64,000 nucleotides of DNA from Chondrinema litorale. Its GTDB lineage: Bacteria > Bacteroidota > Bacteroidia > Cytophagales > Flammeovirgaceae. The translations under genes and the position numbers were made by a program. Of the stretch, positions 20,467-30,572 are shown one piece after another. The notes under the pieces were generated by a model. It did no database searches. It was not told where the DNA came from and was given only the letters and a program-made list of their open reading frames with translations. The stretch covers positions 310,001-374,000 of the forward strand of contig NZ_CP111044.1 of the NCBI RefSeq assembly GCF_026250525.1, read 5' to 3'. Position 1 is the stretch's first letter, and each line of letters opens with the position of its first letter.

Positions 20467-22196
20467 ATGAAATCAACCTATAAATTACTACTTATTACAA
20501 AGATTTATCTCTTGAGCATATTGCCTCTTGTTACTCATGCTCAAGAGAGTGATTTACATCCCAACATTCTCTGGATTGTCTGCGAAGATATTGGTCCATA
20601 TATAGGTGCATATAGTTATAAAGGTGTGAAAACACCGAATATAGATCAGTTAGCTCGGGAGGGAGAACTTTACACTAGGGCATATACTACAGCAGGTGTA
20701 TGTGCACCTAGTAGGTCTTGTTTGGTAACGGGAATGTATCAGACGTCAATAGGCACAATGCATATGAGAACGTTGAATTATGATAATCCAAAAAACACAC
20801 CGGTACCAGATTACTCAGCAGTTATTCCTCCTTTTGTTAAATGTTTTCCTGAGTATTTACGAATAGCAGGTTACTATACAACAAACAACGAGAAACAAGA
20901 TTATCAATTTGAACCTCCTGTTACAGTGTGGGATGAAAATAGTGCAGCAGCTTCTTGGCAAAATAGAGAGAAAGGTCAACCATTTTTTTCCATATTTAAT
21001 TTAGCTATCTCACATGAGATGAATCTTTTTATAAGAGAGGATGAAGCATATACAGTCGATCCAGATAATGTTGTAGTTCCTGCTTTCTATCCACAAACAG
21101 AAACTGCAAAAAAAGCTGTTGCCAGACAGCTTACCAATATCGAAAAAATGGATAGCCAAGTAGGCGAAATTATAGCTAAGTTGAAAGAAGATGGTTTGTA
21201 TGATAATACATGGATATTTTTTTATAGCGATCATGGAGGAGCGCTACCTTGATGAAACGTGAGTTATTAGAAAGGGGAACTCATATTCCATTAATTGTAA
21301 AATACCCTAATGCAAAAAATGCAGGTACAGTAAATGATAATTTGGTAAGTGCAGTAGATTTTGCTCCATCAGTATTATCAATTGCAGGCGTAACTATTCC
21401 AGCATATATGCAAGGGCAAGCTTTTTTAGGAGATCAGAAAGTTGATTATCCAAGAAAATATATATATGCTGCTCGCGACAGAGTATCGGTAAAATATGAT
21501 AGGGTTCGAGCTGTAAGTGATGGACGCTTTAAGTATCTCTATAATTACATGCCGGAGTTGCCTTATTATCAAGATCTAAATTTCAGGAAAAGCATTCCAT
21601 TAATGAAAGAAATACTAGCTCAAAAAGAGAATGGTGAGTTAAATCCAATGATGATGAAGTGGTTCGATACCAAACCAGTAGAAGAATTATACGATACTCA
21701 GACTGATCCGGATGAATTTAATAACCTTGCTACTGACTCAAAATATGCAGATAAATTGAACGAGATGCGTGCTGCCTTTCAAACATGGAGATCAATTACC
21801 GGAGATATGGCAGAAAAACCTGAAAAGGAAATGATCGAAGATTGGTGGAATGGTAAAAATGAACCTCCTATTACTGCGCAGCCTGTTGTTTATCAGGCAG
21901 ATGCTGGTATCAAGCTTTTTTGTGATACTGAGGGGGCATCTATTGGTTATCAAATATTAAAAAAAGGAGAACTCATCGATGAAAAATTAACTCACAAAAT
22001 TCTCTCTTGGGATTTTGCCAGTATACTAGGTAGAGTAGGAAAAAATGGTGAAAGCTTTGAGTCAGACAGACCGTGGAAAGTTTACGAACCAGATAAACCA
22101 ATTATACTTGAGAAAGATGAAAAATTGGTAATTAAAGCAAGAAGAATAGGCTACAAAGAATCAACACTAACATATGTTGAAAAGAGTGAGTACTAA
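20467..22196 (+). pseudogene. Frameshifted sulfatase (S1 type)
   Basis: Two consecutive frames make one sulfatase of about 575 residues. The first part has signal peptide MKSTYKLLLITKIYLLSILPLVTHAQ, the metal motif IVCEDIGPYIGAY and formylglycine motif CAPSR near residue 79. It ends at YSDHGGALP with TGA at 21250-21252. The second part resumes one frame over at MKRELLERGTHIPLIVKYP, exactly where family members continue. A single-base loss around 21249 explains it. No GC-rich insertion is present here, unlike the transposases further on. The C-terminal 80 residues form an extra beta domain seen in this sulfatase group. It may be a true pseudogene or a sequencing error. Confidence 0.85.
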
Positions 22197-22301
22197 CATT
22201 AGACTGCTTGCTCATAGAATTAAATTCATAAATTGGGATATTATATAAATTAAAAATGCTATTTTAAAGAAACCATAAATAACAAAAAAGAAACTGGAAC
22301 A

Positions 22302-23963
22302 ATGAATACCCAAAAACTAATTCATACTACATTAATAGGTTTAGTTTTCATTACATTAATTGGATGCAAGACGGAGAAAACTGAAGTACCGCCACCACAA
22401 AGGCCAAACATACTTTTTATAATGAGTGACGATCATGCCTACCAAGCAATTAGTGCTTATGGTGGTGAATTGGCTGAGGTCGCACCTACACCCAATATCG
22501 ATCGATTGGCAGATCAGGGTATGAGGTTCAACAATTGTTTGGTAACAAACTCGATTTGTGGGCCTTCTAGAGCTACAATTCTCACAGGTAAATACAGTCA
22601 TTTAAATGGTTTTATAGACAATACCATCGGTTCGGAATTTGATTTTAGTCAACAAACCTTTACCAAAGTGTTGCAAAAGTCAGGCTATCAAACAGCAATT
22701 ATTGGTAAATTGCATTTAGGTAATACACCAACTGGATTTGATTATTTCGACATTCTTCCAGATCAGGGAGACTACTACAATCCAACATTTATTAATCAGG
22801 AAGGGCGATATAAACTAGAAGGTTATGCTACAGAAATCATCACAGATAAAACCATCGAATGGCTAAAAGGTAGAAAGGATTCAGACCAGCCTTTTATGGT
22901 AATGATGCAGCACAAAGCACCTCACAGAGCTTGGGAACCAGGGCCTAATGAGTTAGGCATGTATGAAGATGTTACTTTTCCAGAACCAGAAACACTTTTC
23001 GATGATTATTCTGGTAATAGAGATGCTGCTGAGCTAAATAATATGACGATCTCCAAGACCATGTATATGGATCGAGATTTAAAAATGTCTGATGAACCAA
23101 GACGGGGGTTAAATGAGCAGCAATTATCACTTTGGGATTCGGTGTATAAGCCAGTATTAGATGAATTTAAAAAGACCAATCCTACAGGAGAAGAACTGGT
23201 AAGGTTTAAATATCAGCGCTATATGAAAGACTATCTGTCATGTGTTTCGGCGGTAGACAAAAGTGTAGGAAAAGTATTAGATTACCTAAAAGAAAATGGG
23301 CTAGATAAAAACACAATTGTAGTTTATACTTCGGATCAAGGATTCTATTTGGGTGAGCATGGTTGGTTTGATAAAAGATGGATGTACAGAGAATCGTTAC
23401 GCACTCCATTGTTAATAAGCTGGCCGGGAGTTATTAAAGCAAAAACAGTTAACAACGAACTAGTATCAAATTTAGATTTTGGAGAGACTTTTCTAGATAT
23501 AGCAGGAGCAGAGATTCCAGCAGAAATGCAAGGTAAAAGTATGTTGCCAATATTAAAAGGTGAAAAACCAAACGATTGGAGAGAAGCACATTATTACCAT
23601 TATTACGAGCATCCATCAGAACACAATGTAATGAGGCATTATGGCATCACAACAGACAAATATAAACTGATTCATTTTTATTATGATATAGACCATTGGG
23701 AATTGTTTGATCTGGAAAAAGACCCAGAAGAGATGCAAAATGTATATGGTGAACCAACCTATGCAGAGATTCAAGAGCAATTACACAAGCAGTTAGAAGA
23801 GCTTAGAGCAGAGTACAAAGACAACGATTCATTAAATCAGCAATTTATCGATGAGTATAACGAAAAGGTAAAAGCCAACCCATTAATAGAATACTGGAAA
23901 CTCGCTCCAGATGAAATGCAAAGGTTGTATAGAGAATACATGCAAAAGCAAGGGGAAAAATAG
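22302..23963 (+). CDS. Sulfatase (S1 type), lipoprotein
   Basis: An intact 553-residue sulfatase with signal ending FITLIGC (lipidated Cys near residue 22). Motifs are IMSDDHAYQAI (metal Asp pair), CGPSR with formylglycine Cys near residue 86, GKLHLGN, and TSDQGFYLGEHGWFDKRWMY. The GEHGWFDKR segment and long C-terminus resemble sulfatases acting on N-acetylglucosamine-6-sulfate or iduronate-2-sulfate-like substrates. The exact substrate is not certain. It is the third sulfatase in a row on the same strand and ends at the hairpin at 23985-24021. Confidence 0.93.
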   Translation: MNTQKLIHTTLIGLVFITLIGCKTEKTEVPPPQRPNILFIMSDDHAYQAISAYGGELAEVAPTPNIDRLADQGMRFNNCLVTNSICGPSRATILTGKYSHLNGFIDNTIGSEFDFSQQTFTKVLQKSGYQTAIIGKLHLGNTPTGFDYFDILPDQGDYYNPTFINQEGRYKLEGYATEIITDKTIEWLKGRKDSDQPFMVMMQHKAPHRAWEPGPNELGMYEDVTFPEPETLFDDYSGNRDAAELNNMTISKTMYMDRDLKMSDEPRRGLNEQQLSLWDSVYKPVLDEFKKTNPTGEELVRFKYQRYMKDYLSCVSAVDKSVGKVLDYLKENGLDKNTIVVYTSDQGFYLGEHGWFDKRWMYRESLRTPLLISWPGVIKAKTVNNELVSNLDFGETFLDIAGAEIPAEMQGKSMLPILKGEKPNDWREAHYYHYYEHPSEHNVMRHYGITTDKYKLIHFYYDIDHWELFDLEKDPEEMQNVYGEPTYAEIQEQLHKQLEELRAEYKDNDSLNQQFIDEYNEKVKANPLIEYWKLAPDEMQRLYREYMQKQGEK

Positions 23964-23984
23964 CTTGTAAATCGGTTTCAATCA

Positions 23985-24021
23985 AAAATGACATTATCTA
24001 GAGTTTGGGTAATGTCATTTT
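23985..24021 (+). terminator. Terminator after sulfatase cluster
   Basis: A 12-bp stem, AAAATGACATTA with TAATGTCATTTT (23985-23996/24010-24021), has a 13-nt loop and a T run. It ends the rightward sulfatase transcript. Confidence 0.85.
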
Positions 24022-24142
24022 TATTGGTTTATTGATTTTTGAATTTAGGGATTTGATACAAAGTATTAAATTGTACTATTGACATTCCGTTAGTATCACA
24101 ATTAAATACTCAAAATACAGAGTAATAATTTCCTGTAGACAT

Positions 24143-24174
24143 AAAAAACGAGAGGTAAATGTACCTCCCGTTTT
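24143..24174 (-). terminator. Terminator of the leftward susCD operon
   Basis: On the minus strand a 10-bp stem with one mismatch (ACGGGAGGTA with TACCTCTCGT) is followed by TTTTTT. It lies 33 bases beyond the stop of the minus-strand susD and faces the terminator of the converging sulfatase operon. Confidence 0.8.
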
Positions 24175-24206
24175 GTAAATAGAATCCAAAAAGTATGAAC
24201 TGAAAA

Positions 24207-25883
24207 TTAGTTGTATCCTGGGTTTTGTTCCAGAACTGCATCTTTATTAAGATTAATTTCTGTTTGCGGAATTGGCAATAATAAATTGTGCTCATCTAAG
24301 CCATTGGTAGTTTCAATATTGCCATCTGCACGAGTTGTAGTTCCATTTAATGTAGTAGCTCTTTCTATAAGAGTTCCGGTACGAATTAAAGTCATACGAC
24401 GGTTTTCTTCTGCTAAAAGCTCTCTGGCTCTTTCGTCTAAAATAAATTCTAGTGTAATATCACTAGCATCTACAGTAGAAGCATTTGCTCTTTCTCTTAG
24501 CATATTAATATCACTTGCAGCTCCACTTGCATTCCCTTGTTTAAATCGGGCTTCAGCTCTCAAAAGATATGTTTCTCCTAATCTCATTAAAATAAAATCT
24601 TTCCACATACCATAACCAAAAGTATCTCTACTATCAAAATGTCCCCATTTAAGTGTGTAAGGAGTAAGTTTATAGATTGTGTCAGAGGCAAATATTTTAA
24701 CGCTTTCTCCATTACCTAAATCAAACTCAGCATCTTCTCCATAAGGTATAGCTACTCCTCTAATTGCATCATACTTTGTGTCTGGATTATTGAAATAATG
24801 CTGACGGTGGATGCTGAACTGAGAGTTTCTCATATCTCCATTTTCATATAAATCATATAAAACCCAATCGTTTAATCTAATTCTTCCTAAACCACGACCA
24901 CCCAAAGTATCGATAGGAACCATACCTGTAACATCGTGATAAGCAGCACCCCAAATTCTTCTTTGTTGAGGATTACCACTACTACCACCAGTTACATCAG
25001 TAGGATTTTCTTGTTCCATAACCCAAATTGCTTCTGTGTTTCCTTCTGATCGACGTTGGTTACCAAATAAAAACATATCAGAAAAGGCATCACCTTCTTC
25101 GCTACTGTTTACGCCATAGCGTTCGGTTACAAGACTAAAGTTTCCACTGTTGATAATAGCATCACATTGCTCTTCTGCTTTAGCTGCTTCGTCTGTTCTT
25201 AAATAATATTCAGCAAGTAATTGGCGAGCCATTGATTGATTTACCCTTGCTTCATATGTTACTTCATTTATATTTGGCAAGTTAGTTATTGCATATAGAA
25301 GATCTGATTCTACTAAAGAGTTTACTTCGGTTACGGAGTTTCTAACAAAATCTGTTTTAGGAGCAGTTAAAGGCTCTGTAACTACTGGCACTCCACCATA
25401 AAGAGTAGCAAACATGTTATAAGCGTAAGCTCTAAAAAATTTTGCTTCAGCATTATAAGCATTTAATTCTTCGTCTGTCATTCCAGTAGCTTCTCCACTT
25501 TCTGCATTTGAAATTAACACATTGGCATTGTTTATCATTTTAAACAAGTAAGTCCAAAGTTTACGAGCTGCCTCATCTGTAGAAGTAAGTGTAGAATAAT
25601 CGAAATAGGGACGAGCATTACCATTTGATCTGCCTGAAGGGGCCCAAACAATATCGGTTCCCAATTGAAACATGGCCAGTAAAGTTTGGTCGTCTGTGGT
25701 AGTTAATAATGTACTAAAGTGGTTGTGTAAACCTATTGCGGCTGCTTCAAAACCAAGTTGGTCTGTAAGAGTTTCTGGTGCGTAGGCATCTAGTACTTCT
25801 TCATCTAAAAAGTCATCACTGCATCCAACAGATAGTGACATAAAGAAAGCAATGCTTATTAAATATTTTATATATCTATTCAT
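24207..25883 (-). CDS. SusD-like glycan-binding lipoprotein
   Basis: A 558-residue SusD/RagB protein. I chose the ATG at 25883 because it begins a normal lipoprotein signal, MNRYIKYLISIAFFMSLSVGC. An ATG nine codons upstream overlaps the SusC stop and adds non-signal residues. Family features include AKFFRAYAYNMFATLYGGVPVVTEP and the C-terminal LGETYLLRAEARFKQGNASGAASDINMLRERAN with the ELLAEENRRMTLIRTG segment. It pairs with the SusC encoded immediately upstream and closes the leftward cassette. Confidence 0.93.
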   Translation of the reverse strand: MNRYIKYLISIAFFMSLSVGCSDDFLDEEVLDAYAPETLTDQLGFEAAAIGLHNHFSTLLTTTDDQTLLAMFQLGTDIVWAPSGRSNGNARPYFDYSTLTSTDEAARKLWTYLFKMINNANVLISNAESGEATGMTDEELNAYNAEAKFFRAYAYNMFATLYGGVPVVTEPLTAPKTDFVRNSVTEVNSLVESDLLYAITNLPNINEVTYEARVNQSMARQLLAEYYLRTDEAAKAEEQCDAIINSGNFSLVTERYGVNSSEEGDAFSDMFLFGNQRRSEGNTEAIWVMEQENPTDVTGGSSGNPQQRRIWGAAYHDVTGMVPIDTLGGRGLGRIRLNDWVLYDLYENGDMRNSQFSIHRQHYFNNPDTKYDAIRGVAIPYGEDAEFDLGNGESVKIFASDTIYKLTPYTLKWGHFDSRDTFGYGMWKDFILMRLGETYLLRAEARFKQGNASGAASDINMLRERANASTVDASDITLEFILDERARELLAEENRRMTLIRTGTLIERATTLNGTTTRADGNIETTNGLDEHNLLLPIPQTEINLNKDAVLEQNPGYN

Positions 25884-25909
25884 TTTTTGTATCGATTTGA
25901 AGTGAAACA

Positions 25910-28900
25910 TTAAAGTGAAAGATTAAGACCTAATGAGAAGGTTCTAACCAATGGATAGTTGTTTGTCCAGCCATCTGAACCTCTAGAGCTGTAAGACATT
26001 TCAGGATCCCAACCAAACCAATCGGTGAAAGTATATAGGTTTCTACCCGCAGCGTATACAGTTAAGCCTCCAATACCCATTTTTTCCAATGCTGTAGATG
26101 GAAATACATAGCTTAAGCGCACATCTTTAATTCTTACATAACTGTAGTCTTCTGCAAATTGGTAGCCTCTATAGTTTTTATAAGCTGCTAATGAAGGCCA
26201 ATAGTTATCTTGGTTTTCAGGTGTCCAGTATCCATAATCTTCTGGTAGGTTTCTTCTCCATGCTTCATCTGCATAAGTTAAATCTCTATTACTGCGTAAT
26301 CCACCGTGAGACACTTGTAGAAAAACACTTAGGTGAAAATTTTTGTATCTAAATGTATTAGTTAAACCTCCAATCCATTTAGGGTCTCTTTGCCCAATTA
26401 CCACTTTGTCGTCAGCAGTGATCTGGCCATCTCCATCTTGATCTTTAAATTTTAGATCACCAGCTTGTGCTACTGGGTCGGAAGAGGCAATGTCTTCACC
26501 TTCTTGCCAAATGCCTGTTTTTTCGTAATCGTATATAATTCTTAAAGGCTGACCAATAAACCAAGCATTACCAAGATCATCTTGTCCATCTCCGTATAAG
26601 TCTAATAGCTTATTTTTGTAAGTAGAGAAGTTAAGGCTAGTTTGCCATTCAAAATCTGGTTTTTCTATGTTTACTGTTTTAAGAGTTAGCTCAAAACCTA
26701 CGTTTTGCATCTCACCAAGATTTGCCCAAACATCGTCGTAACCAGTAATGGTTGGCAAGCTTCTTTCTAGCAAAATATCTTTTGTTTTAGTCTTGTAAAC
26801 TTCAACAGTACCACTAATTCTACTTTGGATAAGTCCAAAATCTAAAGCAAGGTTAGCAGAGGTAGTAGTCTCCCAGTTAAGGTCGGCATTACCCAATGTA
26901 TTATATAAAACCCCTGTTAGTGCAGAACCTCCAAATGGTTGCTGTACTGTGCTAGCGATAGAAGCTGTTTGGTTTACACCAATTGCTTGGTTTCCAGATT
27001 GACCAATAGATAATCTTAATTTTAAGTTATCAACTATTGGTACGTTATTCATAAAGTTTTCATTGCTGATGTTCCAGCCAAGCGCCATTGAAGGGAATAA
27101 ACCATACTTACTAGTGTTTGCACCAAATGCTGAATAACCATCGCGACGTGCCGTAAAGGTGAACAGGTAACGACTATCGTAAGAGTAGTTAATTCTACCC
27201 ATTTGAGAAAGCAGTGAATAACTATTGCCAGACGAATTGTTCGAATGTGTATTACCAGCACTCATGTTGTAATACAGTAAAGCATCATTAGTGAAATTCT
27301 TAGATTGAGCATCAGTAAAGATGTAATCTACTTTCTGAGCGCTATACAAGGCCGTTACATCAAAATGGTGTTTCTCAATATCTTTGTTGTAAGTTAAGAT
27401 ATTCTCAATTACCCAGTTAGCTGTTTCAGAGTTAGAAACATAAGCAGTACCACTTTGGTCGTTAGCGGCTCTACCTGTGTAAGTTGCATATCTATTAATA
27501 TTATAGATGTATGACCCGTTTAGTCTGTATTTTAATCCATCTATAAAGCCAGGAGTAAATTCAGCATATCCGCTTCCTGTAAGGTTCTTTTTTCTATCTA
27601 CTCTTTCGGTAGTAAGACCTAATAATGGATTTTTAAATAACTGTTCTGGCTCCATTGGGTAAATAATATATTCACCATTTTCATCATAAGGAACAGAATA
27701 AGGACTCATTGCTGTAGCCTCTAAAAAGTTTACTCTACCACCATCGTAGTTATTATCTGTAAAAAATACTGAAGTACCTACTTTCAGATATTTATTCACT
27801 TTTGCATCAATATTTGTACGAATGTTTGTTCTTTGAAATTGGTAACCTTTTACCACACCTTTTTGGTCAAGTCTACCCAATGATACATAGTACTGTATGT
27901 TTTCGGTACCACCTGAGATGTTAAGGTTGTGTTCTTGCAAAACACCTGTTTGTGTGGTTTCGTCTAGCCAGTCTGTAGTTACCCCATCGTTGTAGTTTTC
28001 AACTTCAGAGGCATTTGGTAAAATAGCTGTTTGTGCAAGACTGTTAGCTTCCATGTAGTCGGCATATTTCTGTACATATGCATCTGGACTCATTGGAGTA
28101 AGTTTATGGGCGATACTTTCTACACCACCATAGCCACTATAGTTAATTTTTGGTTTACCATCAGAGTCTGCACCTCTTTTAGTGGTAATCAAGATAACAC
28201 CATTTGCCCCTCTAGTACCATAAATCGCTACTGCCGATGCATCTTTTAATATCTCGATAGACTTAATGTCATTAGGATTAATATCATTTGTAGTTCCAAA
28301 AAATGGGATTCCATCTAAAACTATAAAAGGACTTGTATTCGCATTAATAGAATTTACACCCCTTACCTGTATGGTTGACTCACTACCCGGTACCGAAGAA
28401 TTTTGAGTAATATTTAAACCTGCGGTTGTACCTTGTATGGCATGCATCAAGTTGGTTACTGGCAAATTGGTTAATCTGTCTTTTGGTACTGAAGATACAG
28501 AACCTGTTACATCCGATCTTTTTTGAGTACCATAACCAACTACAACAACTTCCTCTAACTGTTCTAGGTCTGGTTGAAGACTAATATCTATTACACTTTG
28601 TGTGGTTACTTCAACCTCTTGTGTTACAAAGCCAATGTAACTAAACTGAAGGGTTGCTCCATCTGAAGCATTTAAAGAATAATTTCCATCAAAATCACTA
28701 GTAGTACCCGTAGTTGTTCCTTTTATAAGGATGGAAACACCCGGCAAAGGTTGGTTATCATCAGCAGATTTAACAGAACCTTTAATAAGGTTCTGAAAGT
28801 TTTCAAGCTCAACAATATCTCTTACTGCTTGTTCCTGATTCTCCTTTTCAGATACAAAAATGTTCCCATTAATTCTTTTAAACTTTAGGTCTTCATTTTT

Positions 28901-29200
28901 AGAGATTTCTTGAAGAATCTCCATTAAGGAGCTATTATCAAAACGTGTTGAAATTCGCTTTTTAGAAATACTTTTATCATGGTATAAAAAGCTGAACTCG
29001 GTTTGAGTTTCTATGTTTTTAAAAACATCTTTTAATGCTTTATCATTACAATCAAGTGTAATGTAGATTTTATCTAGACCAATATTTTGGCTTCTGCCTT
29101 CTTCTGCCAAAAGCATACTTGCGAATATACTTTGTAGAAAAATGCCATATAATGCAAACTTTGACATCATGTAAACTTGACGTATAATTTTCAATTTCAT
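25910..29200 (-). CDS. SusC-like TonB-dependent transducer/porin
   Basis: A 1096-residue outer-membrane importer with the same domain order as the rightward SusC: signal region to about residue 37, STN domain (about 40-115), carboxypeptidase-regulatory-like domain (IKGSVKSADDNQPLPGVSILIKGTTTGTT), TonB box/plug starting EEVVVVGYGTQKRSDVTGSV, and barrel ending LGLNLSL. The STN domain links it to the FecR gene 189 bp upstream. The two SusCs share the N-terminal MKLKI(L/I)RQV start and motif order but differ through the barrel, so they probably bind different ligands. Confidence 0.95.
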   Translation of the reverse strand: MKLKIIRQVYMMSKFALYGIFLQSIFASMLLAEEGRSQNIGLDKIYITLDCNDKALKDVFKNIETQTEFSFLYHDKSISKKRISTRFDNSSLMEILQEISKNEDLKFKRINGNIFVSEKENQEQAVRDIVELENFQNLIKGSVKSADDNQPLPGVSILIKGTTTGTTSDFDGNYSLNASDGATLQFSYIGFVTQEVEVTTQSVIDISLQPDLEQLEEVVVVGYGTQKRSDVTGSVSSVPKDRLTNLPVTNLMHAIQGTTAGLNITQNSSVPGSESTIQVRGVNSINANTSPFIVLDGIPFFGTTNDINPNDIKSIEILKDASAVAIYGTRGANGVILITTKRGADSDGKPKINYSGYGGVESIAHKLTPMSPDAYVQKYADYMEANSLAQTAILPNASEVENYNDGVTTDWLDETTQTGVLQEHNLNISGGTENIQYYVSLGRLDQKGVVKGYQFQRTNIRTNIDAKVNKYLKVGTSVFFTDNNYDGGRVNFLEATAMSPYSVPYDENGEYIIYPMEPEQLFKNPLLGLTTERVDRKKNLTGSGYAEFTPGFIDGLKYRLNGSYIYNINRYATYTGRAANDQSGTAYVSNSETANWVIENILTYNKDIEKHHFDVTALYSAQKVDYIFTDAQSKNFTNDALLYYNMSAGNTHSNNSSGNSYSLLSQMGRINYSYDSRYLFTFTARRDGYSAFGANTSKYGLFPSMALGWNISNENFMNNVPIVDNLKLRLSIGQSGNQAIGVNQTASIASTVQQPFGGSALTGVLYNTLGNADLNWETTTSANLALDFGLIQSRISGTVEVYKTKTKDILLERSLPTITGYDDVWANLGEMQNVGFELTLKTVNIEKPDFEWQTSLNFSTYKNKLLDLYGDGQDDLGNAWFIGQPLRIIYDYEKTGIWQEGEDIASSDPVAQAGDLKFKDQDGDGQITADDKVVIGQRDPKWIGGLTNTFRYKNFHLSVFLQVSHGGLRSNRDLTYADEAWRRNLPEDYGYWTPENQDNYWPSLAAYKNYRGYQFAEDYSYVRIKDVRLSYVFPSTALEKMGIGGLTVYAAGRNLYTFTDWFGWDPEMSYSSRGSDGWTNNYPLVRTFSLGLNLSL

Positions 29201-29314
29201 ATTTTTAGAAAGTTTTATGGAAATATATTTTCATAAGAGTTCTGGGTTGCAAAATTTCCAGTTGCCGCTACCAACGAGATACTGGTTATATTGCAAGTTT
29301 CCAGAATAATCAGG

Positions 29315-29348
29315 GCCAGTTTTCTTAACAGGGAACTGGCTTTTTTTT
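29315..29348 (+). terminator. Antisense-oriented terminator between fecR and susC
   Basis: A 7-bp stem, GCCAGTT with AACTGGC (29315-29321/29334-29340), is followed by eight Ts on the plus strand. Both flanking genes are on the minus strand, so it would stop antisense transcription entering fecR. On the sense strand it is only a hairpin in the susC leader. Confidence 0.6.
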
Positions 29349-29388
29349 ATTAGGCTAACTGGTATTCATGACGCTTTATATTAAAAAA

Positions 29389-30456
29389 TTATTTATTTAT
29401 GGTTACGGTATTTGATTTATGATCTATTGTAAAAGAAAAACCCGATGAAAAACTAATGCCTTCCAATACGTCTGCTAAAGTTTTTCCTGTGTATTTCCCA
29501 CTAAAATCCTTTACTTTATCTGGTTTGTGTTTAATGATGAATTTTACATCATACCAGCGCTCTAGTTTATCTATAATCTCTTCGAATGAGGCATTCTTAA
29601 AATAAATAATACCATCTTTCCAGGCAGTAACCTCAATGGGATCAAATGCAGTTGTAATACTTTTTCCAGTTGCTTTTTTTAAAGTAAACATTTGGTTAGG
29701 AGAAAGGAGCACAGGCTTCTCTATCGTGTGTTCCACAATGTTATGAACTTCTAATTTGCCAGTAACCAAGGCTACTTTTATTTCCTTTTTTTCAGGGTAA
29801 GCATTTATGTTAAAAGAAGTACCCAATACTTTTGTAAAGATCGATTCGCCTACATAAATGGTAAATGGGCTGGTAGTATCTCTAGCAATATCAAAAAAAG
29901 CTTCGCCTTCCAGATAAACTACCCGCTCGTGTGCAGGAAATTTTTCTGGAATTCTTAACTTGCTTTCTGAATTGAGTTTTACTGTTGAACCATCAGGTAA
30001 CTTAAAAAGAGTTTTTACTCCTTTGGGACTGTATTTAGATAAATATTTAATTTCTTCGGTTTGAGTGGTTTGCTCTTGTTGGAAGTATTTTTCTTGATTC
30101 TTGAAGAGATAAACAGCAGCTACAATAAAAATGATAGACGCGGCAATTCTAACAGTTATATTTGAGTACCAATTAGAGGAGTTGCGGTTTTCTAATTTTT
30201 TATGTTCAATACCTTTTAGTATTTTTTCGAGTACTTCGCTAGTCTCTTTTTTAGTAGGGGTATAAGAATTATAGGAAATACCAAGTAAAATGTCTTTTGC
30301 TTTTAGAATGGTATCTTCTTTTTCTGGATTGTTTTCAAGCCAGTTATCCCAGAAAAAGTCTAATTCTGGGGAATGATCAGGATTTTTAACCCACTCTATA
30401 AATAGAGTATCCTTTAAAAAATCTTCAATTTCGTAGTCTTTATATTCCATTTTCAT
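29389..30456 (-). CDS. FecR-family anti-sigma factor
   Basis: A 355-residue anti-sigma factor. The cytoplasmic N-terminus is followed by a TM helix near residues 103-120 (ITVRIAASIIFIVAAVYLF), then the FecR domain with LPDGSTVKLNSESKLRIPEKF and YLEGEAFFDI, and a C-terminal DUF4974-like domain ending GFSFTIDHKSNTVTINK. The start could also be the Met two codons later. It belongs to the leftward cassette sigma-fecR-susC-susD, and gene order mirrors the rightward cassette. Confidence 0.92.
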   Translation of the reverse strand: MKMEYKDYEIEDFLKDTLFIEWVKNPDHSPELDFFWDNWLENNPEKEDTILKAKDILLGISYNSYTPTKKETSEVLEKILKGIEHKKLENRNSSNWYSNITVRIAASIIFIVAAVYLFKNQEKYFQQEQTTQTEEIKYLSKYSPKGVKTLFKLPDGSTVKLNSESKLRIPEKFPAHERVVYLEGEAFFDIARDTTSPFTIYVGESIFTKVLGTSFNINAYPEKKEIKVALVTGKLEVHNIVEHTIEKPVLLSPNQMFTLKKATGKSITTAFDPIEVTAWKDGIIYFKNASFEEIIDKLERWYDVKFIIKHKPDKVKDFSGKYTGKTLADVLEGISFSSGFSFTIDHKSNTVTINK

Positions 30457-30572
30457 ATGTATTCAATCTACGAAAGCAAAAAAGCGATAAAATGCCGCTG
30501 CAATTTTTAAAACTTTTTTGTAACTAATTGAAATACAGAGAGAAAAAATAAAATTGAGTTGAAGTATGGTGT

